From NCBI GenBank assembly GCA_020634245.1, contig JACKCC010000009.1, positions 248,001 through 312,000 on the forward strand: 64,000 nt of DNA, in the 5' to 3' direction. The first letter of the stretch is position 1. Every line of letters starts with the position of its first letter. The notes beneath the pieces are model-generated. The model was not told the origin of the DNA and did no database searches. It saw only the letters and a list, made by a program, of their open reading frames with translations. Made by a program: the position numbers and the translations under genes. Below, piece by piece: positions 7,911 to 15,586 of this stretch. Origin of the DNA: Ardenticatenaceae bacterium (GTDB lineage Bacteria; Chloroflexota; Anaerolineae; Promineifilales; Promineifilaceae).

Positions 7911-7966
7911 CCTTACACTTTCTTTACACCTTGTTTATGCGTTCCTTATCGCCCGTGTGATAAATT
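7911..7966 (+). promoter_or_regulatory. Promoter A: four 11-bp direct repeats plus extended -10 (fixCXAB)
   Basis: Repeat units CCTTACACTTT, CTTTACACCTT, GTTTATGCGTT and CCTTATCGCCC occupy 7911-7954. They are followed after GTGT by GATAAA at 7959-7964. The same layout with identical spacing occurs before three other transcription units (14190, 19313, 20310). Eleven-bp direct repeats are the usual operator form of OmpR/PhoB-family activators. No -35 box is needed in such a design. Confidence 0.7.
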
Positions 7967-8052
7967 GCACAAGTAGCTAAGTTTCTTTGCAATTAAGCCG
8001 TGGATTATGCCTGACGGCCGTAACCCAGGGCATTCGATAGGAAAGGTATAAC

Positions 8053-9345
8053 GTGGATGAATTTGATGTTGTCATTGTGGGCGCTGGCCCGGCGGGAGCC
8101 ACCGCCGCCTACCTTTTAGCCCAGGCCGGACTCACCGTCGTCGTTATCGAGCGGGGACAGGAGCCGGGCAGCAAAAACGTATCCGGCGGGCTGATTTACG
8201 CCCAGATTTATGATGAGATTTTCCCCAAGTTTTGGGAAGACGCGCCGGTGGAACGGGCTATTGCCGGGCACAGTGTGGTCTTTTTGGGGGACACGGCCGT
8301 AACCTCCCTCGATTACCGCACCGAAGCCACCGCTCCCCCCTACAACGCCTTCAGCGTCCTGCGGGCCAAATTCGACCCCTGGCTGGCGGCGCAAGCTGAG
8401 GAAGCCGGGGCGATGGTCATGCCCGGCTTTACGGTGGACGAGTTGATTGTAGAAGACGGCCGTGTCTGCGGCGTCAAAGCTGGTGGCGATGAACTGCGAG
8501 CCAAAATCGTCGTCATCGCCGAAGGAACCCGCTCCCAACTGCTCAAACAGGCCGGACTGCGCGAAAATTATGCCCCCAAAGATGTCTCCATCGGCATCAA
8601 AGAAGTCATTCAACTGCCCGAACAAACCATCACCGACCGCTTCCAATGCCTCACCGCTGACGAAGGCGCAGCCTACACGCTGGTCGGCCACACCGCGGGC
8701 GCGGAAGGCGGCGGCTTCATCTATACCAACCGCGACACCCTCTCGCTGGGCGTCGTCGTCAAAATAGATAGCGTCTACAAAAGCAAAAAGCAGCCCCATC
8801 AAATTCTCGACGAATTCAAATCCCACCCCTTTGTGCAGCGCCTCATTCACGGCGGCGAAGTGGTCGAGTATTCCGCCCAATCGGTCCATCGCGGCGGCTT
8901 CCACCTCATCCCGCAAATGTACGGGGATGGCTACGTGGTCGCCGGCAGCGCAGCGCGTCTCCTGCTCAACAATGTGATGACACTGCGTGGGATGGATGTG
9001 GCCGTGGCCTCGGCGGCGGCGGCGGCGAAAGCCATCATTGACGCCAACGAGAAGGATGATTTCTCAGCCGCCGGATTGGCCTCCTATCAGGAGCATTTCA
9101 AGGCCACATCCGTCTACAAGGATATGGAAACCTTCAAAGACGTCTATCCGCTGCTGGAAAACAAGCGGCTGTTCAACACCTACCCCGAAATGGTGTGCCA
9201 GGTCATGGAAGACATGTTTGCGGTGCAGGCACAGCCCGGCAAAAAAGGGTACCGGGCACTGCGCGACCGGATGAAAGAACATGACGTGTCGCTGTGGGAT
9301 TTGGCCAAAGATATATATCAAATCGGCAAAGGGGTAGCGATATGA
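8053..9345 (+). CDS. fixC: FixC-like ETF:quinone oxidoreductase flavoprotein
   Basis: A 430-residue FAD protein. The N-terminal dinucleotide-binding site is VVIVGAGPAGATAAYLLAQAG, followed by ERGQEPGSKNVSGG, the FixC form of the ETF-QO fold. It takes electrons from the FixAB electron-transfer flavoprotein and, with FixX, passes them to quinone. In some bacteria FixABCX instead bifurcates electrons to ferredoxin. The GTG start at 8053 follows GGAAAGG. It overlaps fixX by 4 bp (ATGA) and is read from promoter A. The likely electron donor is the DAO-type dehydrogenase downstream. Confidence 0.9.
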   Translation: MDEFDVVIVGAGPAGATAAYLLAQAGLTVVVIERGQEPGSKNVSGGLIYAQIYDEIFPKFWEDAPVERAIAGHSVVFLGDTAVTSLDYRTEATAPPYNAFSVLRAKFDPWLAAQAEEAGAMVMPGFTVDELIVEDGRVCGVKAGGDELRAKIVVIAEGTRSQLLKQAGLRENYAPKDVSIGIKEVIQLPEQTITDRFQCLTADEGAAYTLVGHTAGAEGGGFIYTNRDTLSLGVVVKIDSVYKSKKQPHQILDEFKSHPFVQRLIHGGEVVEYSAQSVHRGGFHLIPQMYGDGYVVAGSAARLLLNNVMTLRGMDVAVASAAAAAKAIIDANEKDDFSAAGLASYQEHFKATSVYKDMETFKDVYPLLENKRLFNTYPEMVCQVMEDMFAVQAQPGKKGYRALRDRMKEHDVSLWDLAKDIYQIGKGVAI

Positions 9346-9635
9346 CCCAGAAATTATTAACTTTAGACGACCGGCTGGGGCTGGACAAGTACGAAATCGA
9401 CGAGCAGAGCCACATCAGCATTGATCACACGCGCTGCGAAACATGCGCCATCAAGCCCTGTTTGACGGTTTGCCCGGCCGAAGTGTATATCTGGGCGGAA
9501 GATAAAGTAGCCATCCGCTACGAAAACTGCCTGGAGTGTGGCACCTGCACGGTGGCCTGTGAGGGCGGTGGCGAAGGCGGCATCGATTGGCGTCCACCCC
9601 AGGGCGGCTTCGGCATCGTCTTCCGCTATGGATAA
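9342..9635 (+). CDS. fixX: FixX-like ferredoxin
   Basis: A 97-residue ferredoxin-like protein whose ATG overlaps the fixC stop. It has clustered cysteines in CETCAIKPCLTVCP and CLECGTCTVAC and the tail GGIDWRPPQGGFGI usual in FixX. It supplies an iron-sulfur cluster to the FixC quinone oxidoreductase complex. Longer in-frame starts lie inside fixC and are unlikely. Confidence 0.9.
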   Translation: MTQKLLTLDDRLGLDKYEIDEQSHISIDHTRCETCAIKPCLTVCPAEVYIWAEDKVAIRYENCLECGTCTVACEGGGEGGIDWRPPQGGFGIVFRYG

Positions 9636-9646
9636 GAATGTGATCC

Positions 9647-9714
9647 ACAGATTACACAGATTTCGCAGATTAAAAATCAAAAAATCTGTGTAATCTGCGA
9701 AATCTGTGGATTGA
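9647..9714. repeat. Palindromic repeat of CACAGATT units inside the fix operon
   Basis: TCCACAGATTACACAGATT followed by TCGCAGATT, and the reverse order of these units on the other arm (AATCTGTGTAATCTGCG then AAATCTGTGGA). This short dispersed-type repeat folds into an imperfect hairpin in the only sizeable gap between fixX and fixA. It could stabilise or attenuate the message. Confidence 0.6.
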
Positions 9715-9733
9715 CTTTAATAGGAGAGAGCTT

Positions 9734-10531
9734 GTGAAGATTGTAGCTTGTATCAAATATTCGCTGGACGCATCGGAAGTGAAGGTGGATGCGGCGACGA
9801 AAGAATTGAAGATGGCCGGTGTGCCGTATAAGGTGGGTGTGATTGATAAGCATGTGCTGGAAACGGCCGTTGCCCTCAAAGAAGCCAATGGCGGCACCGT
9901 TCACGCCATTACCGTCGGCCCGACCAAAGCCAAAGAGAGCTTCCGCGAAGCGTTGGCCTTTGGCTTGGAAGACGTGACCCTAATTGAAAATCCGCTGGAA
10001 GGAGAGGTTGCGCCGGAGGTAACGGCCGTTATCCTGGCCGAAGCAATCAAAAAACTGGGCGACGTGGACGTGGTCGTCTGCGGCGAAGTCAGCGACGACG
10101 GCTTCACCTATCAAGTGCCGCCCCGCCTGGCCGAAGCGCTAAACATGCCCCAGATTTCCTTCGCCCGCACAGCAGCCATCGAGGACGGCCAACTCATCGC
10201 CGACCGCGATTTGGAAGACAGCGTGCAAACCGTCGCCGTACCGCTGCCGGCCTTGATCAGCGTGATGGAAGAATCCAACACGCCGCGCCGTCCCACCCTG
10301 TTGGAAGCGATGAAAGCCAAGAAAAAGCCGGTCAACATCTGGAACGTGGAAGCTGATTTGGGCCTTTCCGTGGCCGATTTGCAGCAGAAAGCGGCCCTGG
10401 AAAAATTACACGCCGAAGGTGTCGTTGTCCATCGCAAGCAGCAGGTGCTCAAAGGTGACGACCTGAATGCGTTGTCCAATGAATTGGTCGATTTGCTCCT
10501 GGCAGATCACATCATCGAAGGAGGAGCCTGA
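9734..10531 (+). CDS. fixA: Electron transfer flavoprotein beta subunit FixA
   Basis: A 265-residue protein starting with GTG at 9734 after AGGAGAG. The N-terminal MKIVACIKYSLDASEV and the segments AITVGPTKAKESFREALAFG and DVVVCGEVSDDGFTYQVPPRLAEAL match the ETF-beta/FixA family, which binds AMP or FAD and forms the heterodimer with FixB. Its stop overlaps the fixB start by one base, giving coupled translation. It would accept electrons from dehydrogenases such as the 11544 flavoprotein. Confidence 0.9.
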   Translation: MKIVACIKYSLDASEVKVDAATKELKMAGVPYKVGVIDKHVLETAVALKEANGGTVHAITVGPTKAKESFREALAFGLEDVTLIENPLEGEVAPEVTAVILAEAIKKLGDVDVVVCGEVSDDGFTYQVPPRLAEALNMPQISFARTAAIEDGQLIADRDLEDSVQTVAVPLPALISVMEESNTPRRPTLLEAMKAKKKPVNIWNVEADLGLSVADLQQKAALEKLHAEGVVVHRKQQVLKGDDLNALSNELVDLLLADHIIEGGA

Positions 10532-11478
10532 TGGCCGGAATTTTAGTTTATTCAGAAAAACAGCAGCTTGTTCGTGAACTGCTGGGTAAAGCGCGGCAAG
10601 TGGCGGATGAAGTAGCCGTCGTCGTTTTAGGCGAATCGGTCCCGGATTACGTGGCCGGATTGGGCGCCTGGGGCGCAAATACTGTTTACACCGTCGCTAA
10701 CCCGCTGCTGGTCGGGTTGAACCCGGAAACCTACACCGATGCGTTGGCCGGGGTCATCGAGCAAGTCAAACCCGATTTAGTCCTGGTTGGCGCAACCAAA
10801 TCCGGGCTGGAAATTTCGGCCCGCGTGGCCGCCCGCATCGGCGCTGGCGTGGCCTCGTTCTGCGTTGATTTCAGTCTGGATGATGGCGGTGTGACGGCCG
10901 ATTGCATGATTTACAGCGGCGTGGGCAAGAACACATACAAAATCAAGACCCAACCGGCGATGGCAACGGTGAATGCGGCTGTGTTTACGGCCGTGGAAAC
11001 GGGTGGGACTGCGGAGATAACGGCCGTATCCCCCACCATCAAAGAACCAGCCATGAAAATCGTCCAATACAAAGAAAAAGCTGCCGCTGGTGTGAAATGG
11101 GAAGACGCCCCGATGATCGTCGATGTCGGCCAGGGCATGAAAGAAAAAGAGAATCTGGTTATTGCTGAAGAATTGGCCGCTATATTCGATGGTCAGGTCG
11201 CCTGCTCCCGCCCGGTTTCCTCCGAGCGTGACTGGTTCCCCGAATGGCTGGGGCTGTCCGGCAAAAAAGTTCATGCCGACCTGACCATTACCCTAGGCAT
11301 CTCCGGCTCCATCCAGCACGTCGTCGGCATCCGCGATTCCAAGACCATCGTCGCCATCAACAACGATGAAAACGCGGGCATCTTTTCGCAGGCCGATTAC
11401 GGCGTCGTCGCCGACCTGCACGAGTTTGTCCCTATTTTTACGGCCGCCTTGAAAGCCAAATCGGCCAGATTAGCATAA
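10531..11478 (+). CDS. fixB: Electron transfer flavoprotein alpha subunit FixB
   Basis: A 315-residue protein. The C-terminal FAD-binding domain is clear: ACSRPVSSERDWFPEWLGLSGKKV, then LTITLGISGSIQHVVGIRDSKTIVAINNDENAGIF. This is the ETF-alpha signature region. It pairs with FixA. A perfect 15-bp hairpin follows the stop and may separate this gene from the next. Confidence 0.9.
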   Translation: MAGILVYSEKQQLVRELLGKARQVADEVAVVVLGESVPDYVAGLGAWGANTVYTVANPLLVGLNPETYTDALAGVIEQVKPDLVLVGATKSGLEISARVAARIGAGVASFCVDFSLDDGGVTADCMIYSGVGKNTYKIKTQPAMATVNAAVFTAVETGGTAEITAVSPTIKEPAMKIVQYKEKAAAGVKWEDAPMIVDVGQGMKEKENLVIAEELAAIFDGQVACSRPVSSERDWFPEWLGLSGKKVHADLTITLGISGSIQHVVGIRDSKTIVAINNDENAGIFSQADYGVVADLHEFVPIFTAALKAKSARLA

Positions 11479-11481
11479 CAA

Positions 11482-11514
11482 AAACCTGCGAGGTCTTTGA
11501 GACCTCGCAGGTTT
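11482..11514. repeat. Perfect 15-bp palindrome after fixB
   Basis: AAACCTGCGAGGTCT, a TTG loop, then the exact complement. This AACCTGCGAGGT palindrome is the kind dispersed through Chloroflexota genomes. It may act as a rho-independent-like stop, though the T run is only three bases. Confidence 0.65.
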
Positions 11515-11543
11515 ACAAATCATAATCTTTGGGAGAGTAAAAA

Positions 11544-12731
11544 ATGTCTAAAAAACGCGTAGGTATTGTTGGCGGCGGCATCATCGGAACTGCAATCGCC
11601 TATTTTTTGAGCCAAGATGAAGATGCCGAGGTCTTTTTGTTCGAGAAAAACACCCTCGGTTCGGGCACGACAGCTAAATCAGCCGGGACCCACTGCCTGA
11701 TTGATGATTCCCTGCCCCACGAGTTCTGGTCGGTACGCCTCTTCGGCTTCCGCTTCTACATGGGATTGGAAGAAGAAGAACCGGGTTCGGCCGGGTTTGA
11801 AAAGACCGGCACCTTACTGGTCGCCCCCTATCCTGAATATGAAATGTATGGCCTGCAAGCCGTTGATTTGGCCAAAGCTTCCGGCTACACGGCCGAATAC
11901 TGGAAAGACCCGGAGAAAATTCGCCAGATCGTCCCCGATCTGACGTTGGATGGCATTTTGGGTGCGGCTTATTCGCCCGACGACGGCTTCGTCGATCCGA
12001 CGATGATTTCCAACACGCTGGGCCGCAAAGCGCGGGAAAACGGGGCCACTGTGATGATCGGCACCGAAGTGACTGCCATCAATGTAGAAAATAACAAAGT
12101 CACTGGCGTGGAAACAACCAAAGGCCACTTCGACCTGGATGTGATGGTAGACGCTACCGGTCCGTGGACACCCTTCTTTGGCCGACTGGCCGGATTAGAG
12201 CTGCCCATCATCCACACCAAAGCGGAAGTATTCATTTTGGAACCGCAGAACCCCCTGGGCTACCCCTTCCCGGTCTTGAAATACCCGCGCTTCTACGCCC
12301 GCAAAGATAAGGAAAACGTCTTCATTTGCAAAGCCCACTTGACGATGGACTTAAACAATCCGGAACATGCCGGTTTGTGGAACCCGGATGAACTGCCCAT
12401 GACTGGCGGCACTGACCCCTATTTCTGGGATTTCCTCACCGAAGAGCTGATGAAGCATTACCCGCGTCTGCTGGAATCTTCGCTGGCCAATGATTGGGTC
12501 GGCTACCGCGCTGAACCAAAGGATTATATGCCGATTTTGGGTGAAACCCCAGTAGAAGGATACGTGCTGGCCATCGGCGCTGGTGGCAATGGCGTCATTG
12601 AAGGGCCAACTATCGGCCGTGACATCGCCCATTACGTCATGACCGGCGAAAAATCCTGGTTCATGGAAAAGCTGCCGCTGTCCCGCTTTGAAAAGGGTGA
12701 AATAGAACAACATCACAAAGTAACCTGGTAA
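11544..12731 (+). CDS. DAO-family FAD-dependent dehydrogenase (sarcosine/glycine oxidase-like)
   Basis: A 395-residue flavoprotein. The N-terminal VGIVGGGIIGTAIAYFLSQ is the GxGxxG FAD site, followed by EKNTLGSGTTAKSAGTH, typical of the D-amino-acid/sarcosine oxidase family with a histidine near the flavin. The C-terminal YRAEPKDYMPILGETPVEGYVLAIGAGGNGVIEGP closes the flavin site. The family oxidises secondary or tertiary amines and D-amino acids. Placement right after fixCXAB suggests that electrons go to the electron-transfer flavoprotein rather than to oxygen. The substrate is unknown. Confidence 0.85.
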   Translation: MSKKRVGIVGGGIIGTAIAYFLSQDEDAEVFLFEKNTLGSGTTAKSAGTHCLIDDSLPHEFWSVRLFGFRFYMGLEEEEPGSAGFEKTGTLLVAPYPEYEMYGLQAVDLAKASGYTAEYWKDPEKIRQIVPDLTLDGILGAAYSPDDGFVDPTMISNTLGRKARENGATVMIGTEVTAINVENNKVTGVETTKGHFDLDVMVDATGPWTPFFGRLAGLELPIIHTKAEVFILEPQNPLGYPFPVLKYPRFYARKDKENVFICKAHLTMDLNNPEHAGLWNPDELPMTGGTDPYFWDFLTEELMKHYPRLLESSLANDWVGYRAEPKDYMPILGETPVEGYVLAIGAGGNGVIEGPTIGRDIAHYVMTGEKSWFMEKLPLSRFEKGEIEQHHKVTW

Positions 12732-12771
12732 GTTTTCGATAATCGTTTCTCCTCTATCGATTTTTGAATAT

Positions 12772-12821
12772 GGGGCTTTTATGTCAGCGGATTGAATCTT
12801 CGTCCTGTGCATAAAAGCCCC
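12772..12821 (+). terminator. Terminator-like hairpin between the DAO gene and the amidohydrolase
   Basis: GGGGCTTTTATG and CATAAAAGCCCC pair across a 26-base loop, followed by GCTTTTGTTTT. The next gene starts 20 bp later, so this could give partial read-through rather than a full stop. Confidence 0.55.
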
Positions 12822-12841
12822 GCTTTTGTTTTGGGGCAAAG

Positions 12842-14080
12842 ATGATTGATTTGCTGATACGAAATGTCCGTATTGAAGGCGATCTGACCCCGGTTGATCT
12901 GGGGGTGGATAACGGCCGTATCCTTGCTCGTGGCCTGAATTTGGATTATGTGGCGGCGCAGGAGATGGAGGGCAACGGCCGTCTCCTCATTCCCGGATTT
13001 GTCGAAAGCCACCTGCACCTGGACATCGCCCTGATGAACGATTGGCAGACGCCGGGCCGTCCGGAACCATACCGGTCGCATTACGGCCTCAACGAAGCGA
13101 TGGAACGCCGCCGTAGAGAGTTTACGGCCGAAGACATCGAACGGCGGGCCAGCACGGCGCTGGAGATGGCCTCCCGGCACGGCGTCACCGCGCTGCGGGC
13201 ACAGTGCCATGTTGATCGGGAAGTAGGGCTGAAACACGTCGAAGTGTTGCAGCAAGTCAAGGAAAAGTATGCCGGCCGGGTCACGGTACAAATCGTCACC
13301 TTTCCCCAACAGGGCTTGACTAATCATCCAGACAATGCTGATTTGTTCCGAGAAGCGTTTCGTATTGGCGCGGACGTGATGGGTGGGGCGAGTAATTTGG
13401 ACGTGGGAGAGAACGGCCGTATCGACTGGCAGGTCCACATCAACGCCGCCTTCGATCTGGCCATGGAATTGGATGTTGACCTGGACATCCACGCCGATTT
13501 GGGCATTCCGCCAACGGTGACGCTGGACGAATTAGAAACAGTTTACATCGCCCAACAAACCATCGAACGCGGCTACCAGGGCCGGGTGACGGTGGGGCAT
13601 GCCAGTACGCTCGGTGTCGCCACGCCGGAAGTGGCGGCTGAAGCCATCGCGCTCATTCAGGAAGCCAAGCTCAACATCATCAGCCAGCCCGATTTGTACC
13701 GGCTGGGCCGGGAAGATACCCACAATGTACGCCGGGGCTTGACCCGCGTCAAAGAACTGTTGGCCGCCGGTGTTAATGTTACCTACGCCTCCAACAATGT
13801 GCGCGACGCGCTGCGTCCGATGGGTAATTTTGACTTATTGGAAGAGGGGTTGATTCTGGCTTATGGCGCGCACATGGATACGGTGGAAGAGTTGAACACG
13901 ATTATGCGCATGAGCACCTACAACGCGGCTCAGGCGCTGCGCCTCCCTAATTATGGCCTGGAACCGGGCTGCACGGCCGATTTTGTCATTCTTGATGCCC
14001 CCACCCCCTCCGCCGCGATTATTGGGCAGGTGGAAAAGATGATGGTGGTGAAGAACGGCCGTGTCATGGCCACTAACTAA
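12842..14080 (+). CDS. CodA-like amidohydrolase (cytosine deaminase family)
   Basis: A 412-residue metal-dependent hydrolase. Metal-site motifs are FVESHLHLDIAL (HxH), DLDIHADLG, TVGHASTLG and YASNNVRDAL (final Asp). These fit the cytosine deaminase / N-isopropylammelide branch, which hydrolyses amino groups from pyrimidine or triazine rings. In CodA the third motif carries HxxE (DVHCDE); here it reads DIHADLG, so the substrate may differ from cytosine. It is the last gene before a hairpin and the next promoter and belongs to the nitrogen-heterocycle island. Confidence 0.8.
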   Translation: MIDLLIRNVRIEGDLTPVDLGVDNGRILARGLNLDYVAAQEMEGNGRLLIPGFVESHLHLDIALMNDWQTPGRPEPYRSHYGLNEAMERRRREFTAEDIERRASTALEMASRHGVTALRAQCHVDREVGLKHVEVLQQVKEKYAGRVTVQIVTFPQQGLTNHPDNADLFREAFRIGADVMGGASNLDVGENGRIDWQVHINAAFDLAMELDVDLDIHADLGIPPTVTLDELETVYIAQQTIERGYQGRVTVGHASTLGVATPEVAAEAIALIQEAKLNIISQPDLYRLGREDTHNVRRGLTRVKELLAAGVNVTYASNNVRDALRPMGNFDLLEEGLILAYGAHMDTVEELNTIMRMSTYNAAQALRLPNYGLEPGCTADFVILDAPTPSAAIIGQVEKMMVVKNGRVMATN

Positions 14081-14119
14081 ACCATCAACCGCCTCTACAA
14101 CAGCACACACTAACCGTTT

Positions 14120-14157
14120 AGACCGGCGAGGTTTCCACCCTAAAACCTCGCCGGTCT
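14120..14157 (+). terminator. Hairpin after the CodA-like gene
   Basis: AGACCGGCGAGGTTT pairs perfectly with AAACCTCGCCGGTCT across an 8-base loop. It belongs to the same AACCTCG palindrome style as 11482-11514. No T tract follows, so its role as terminator is likely but not certain. Confidence 0.55.
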
Positions 14158-14189
14158 CGAAAGCAAACGAACACCCCATAAACGCCAAT

Positions 14190-14245
14190 CTTTATGAATT
14201 CTTTATACCTTCTTTATGCGTCCAAAATCTCTCTTGTGATACAGT
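14190..14245 (+). promoter_or_regulatory. Promoter B: four 11-bp direct repeats plus extended -10 (BMP transporter)
   Basis: Units CTTTATGAATT, CTTTATACCTT, CTTTATGCGTC and CAAAATCTCTC span 14190-14233. Then come TTGT and GATACA at 14238-14243. Spacing is the same as at the other three sites. The transcript would carry a long leader of about 275 bases before the lipoprotein gene. Confidence 0.75.
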
Positions 14246-14249
14246 GTAC

Positions 14250-14527
14250 ATGGGGGGTAAAACATCAGGGAGAGCATGAATGGGATGCAAGTGCTAAACT
14301 GGCGTCTATAACTGTGTGACTATTTTGTCAGACACAAGGCCTGGTAAAAACAAGATTCGCAACAATCAGCACTGGCTAAAAAAGCGAGAACGGAGGGTGG
14401 ACGACTATTAATTCAACTAACATCTAAAAGTAAGGGACACGTTCTGAAGCTAATTTATTTCAAGTTCGAGCCGCCACCTTTGGTGGCGGTAGTTGATTGG
14501 TAGATGTATGTCAATAAGGAGATAAAA
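14250..14527 (+). other. Long untranslated leader of the BMP transporter operon
   Basis: No credible gene is present. Short inverted repeats can be seen, including GTGTGAC...GTCAGACAC near 14312-14335 and GCCGCCACC...GGTGGCGG at 14471-14489. The length and structure leave room for a regulatory RNA, but it matches no riboswitch consensus I know. Confidence 0.4.
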
Positions 14528-15493
14528 ATGTCAAAGGCAGTTAGAATTTCTGGGTTAATTGTGTCTATCTTAATATTTACATTAATTGTTAGTGCATGTC
14601 AGTCCTCCGATTCGACTCAATCCGAGTCAGGAAACGAAAAAATTGCAGTTCTCTTCATGGGGCCAACTACTGATGAATCGTGGAACCAGTTCGGTCTTGA
14701 TGGTGTCAAGCAAGCAAAGACAGATTGTGGTATTGATTACGCCTTTACAGAAAATGTAAAGCAAACTGAGTTTGATGAAACAATGCGTAACTATGCTCAG
14801 GAAGGATACTCAACCATCATTGGTCACAGTGGCACATTTACCGATTCGGCTAAGAAAATTGCAGCTGAATTCCCCGATACAAATTTTATTGTAGTAAATG
14901 CAATTGAAGGTAATGGCTCAAATATGGGTGGTATCTATGGCGACTACTGGCAAATGGGTTACCTTGCCGGTGCAGCGGCTTGCCAGATGACTAAAACCAA
15001 CAAGGTTGCCATTGTAACAGCTGAACGATTCCCAATGGTCGAACCATCATTTACATCCTTCCCAGAAGGTGCAAGTTCTTGCGGGAAAGACGTCGAGGTC
15101 GAGGTGGTAATCACTGGCAGCTTTGAAGATGTCACCAAGGCTTATGAGGCATCTGTTGCACTTGCAGACCAGGGAGTAGATGTAATTTGGCACCAGTTAG
15201 ACTCTGCCGACGTTGGTGTATTCTCAGCCGCAGAAGATAAGGGTATCTACACCATTGGATTGTACGGTGATCAGAGTCCGAAATCTCCTGATACTGTGAT
15301 CGCCAGTGTGTTTGTAGCACCAAGCACACAAACTTACGAAGCAGCCTGTGGCCGAGTTACACCGGGCGAAGCATCCACAATTAATCTTAACAATGGCATG
15401 CAAATTGTAATGACTGACTTGATGTCTTCTGAAGCACAAGCAGCTGTACAACAAACAATTGAAGACCTGAAGAGTGGAAAGATTACACCATAA
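14528..15493 (+). CDS. BMP-family lipoprotein, nucleoside-type ABC substrate-binding protein
   Basis: A 321-residue lipoprotein. The signal peptide ends in the lipobox IVSAC (about residues 19-23). The mature part carries IAVLFMGPTTDESWNQFGLDGVKQA, VNAIEGNGSNMGGIYGDYWQMGYLAGAAACQM and IYTIGLYGDQSP, typical of the BmpA/PnrA/YufN fold, which binds purine nucleosides or related compounds. The ATG at 14528, preceded by AAGGAG, is preferred over an upstream in-frame ATG. The following ATPase and two permeases form the complete importer. Confidence 0.85.
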   Translation: MSKAVRISGLIVSILIFTLIVSACQSSDSTQSESGNEKIAVLFMGPTTDESWNQFGLDGVKQAKTDCGIDYAFTENVKQTEFDETMRNYAQEGYSTIIGHSGTFTDSAKKIAAEFPDTNFIVVNAIEGNGSNMGGIYGDYWQMGYLAGAAACQMTKTNKVAIVTAERFPMVEPSFTSFPEGASSCGKDVEVEVVITGSFEDVTKAYEASVALADQGVDVIWHQLDSADVGVFSAAEDKGIYTIGLYGDQSPKSPDTVIASVFVAPSTQTYEAACGRVTPGEASTINLNNGMQIVMTDLMSSEAQAAVQQTIEDLKSGKITP

Positions 15494-15514
15494 ACAATCT
15501 CTATAAATTCGAAG

Positions 15515-15554
15515 AAACGACGCTACCTATCAAAGTTGGTAGGTAGCGTCGTTT
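15515..15554 (+). terminator. Strong intra-operon hairpin after the binding-protein gene
   Basis: AAACGACGCTACCTA and its complement, 15 bp each, with a 10-base loop and TTT after the stem. Its position between binding-protein and ATPase genes suggests partial termination or 3' mRNA protection, so that more binding protein is made than transporter. Confidence 0.6.
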
Positions 15555-15586
15555 AAGACTCTGTCAGAAATTTAAGAGAGGGATTG

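Noticed and set aside
9647..9714. CRISPR-like repeats
   Set aside because: The CACAGATT units are adjacent and inverted, without spacers of constant length; it is a palindromic repeat. No CRISPR array was seen anywhere in the window.
14250..14527. Purine riboswitch upstream of the BMP transporter
   Set aside because: The conserved purine-aptamer loops and TATA-type P1 junction could not be found; only unspecific stems are present.
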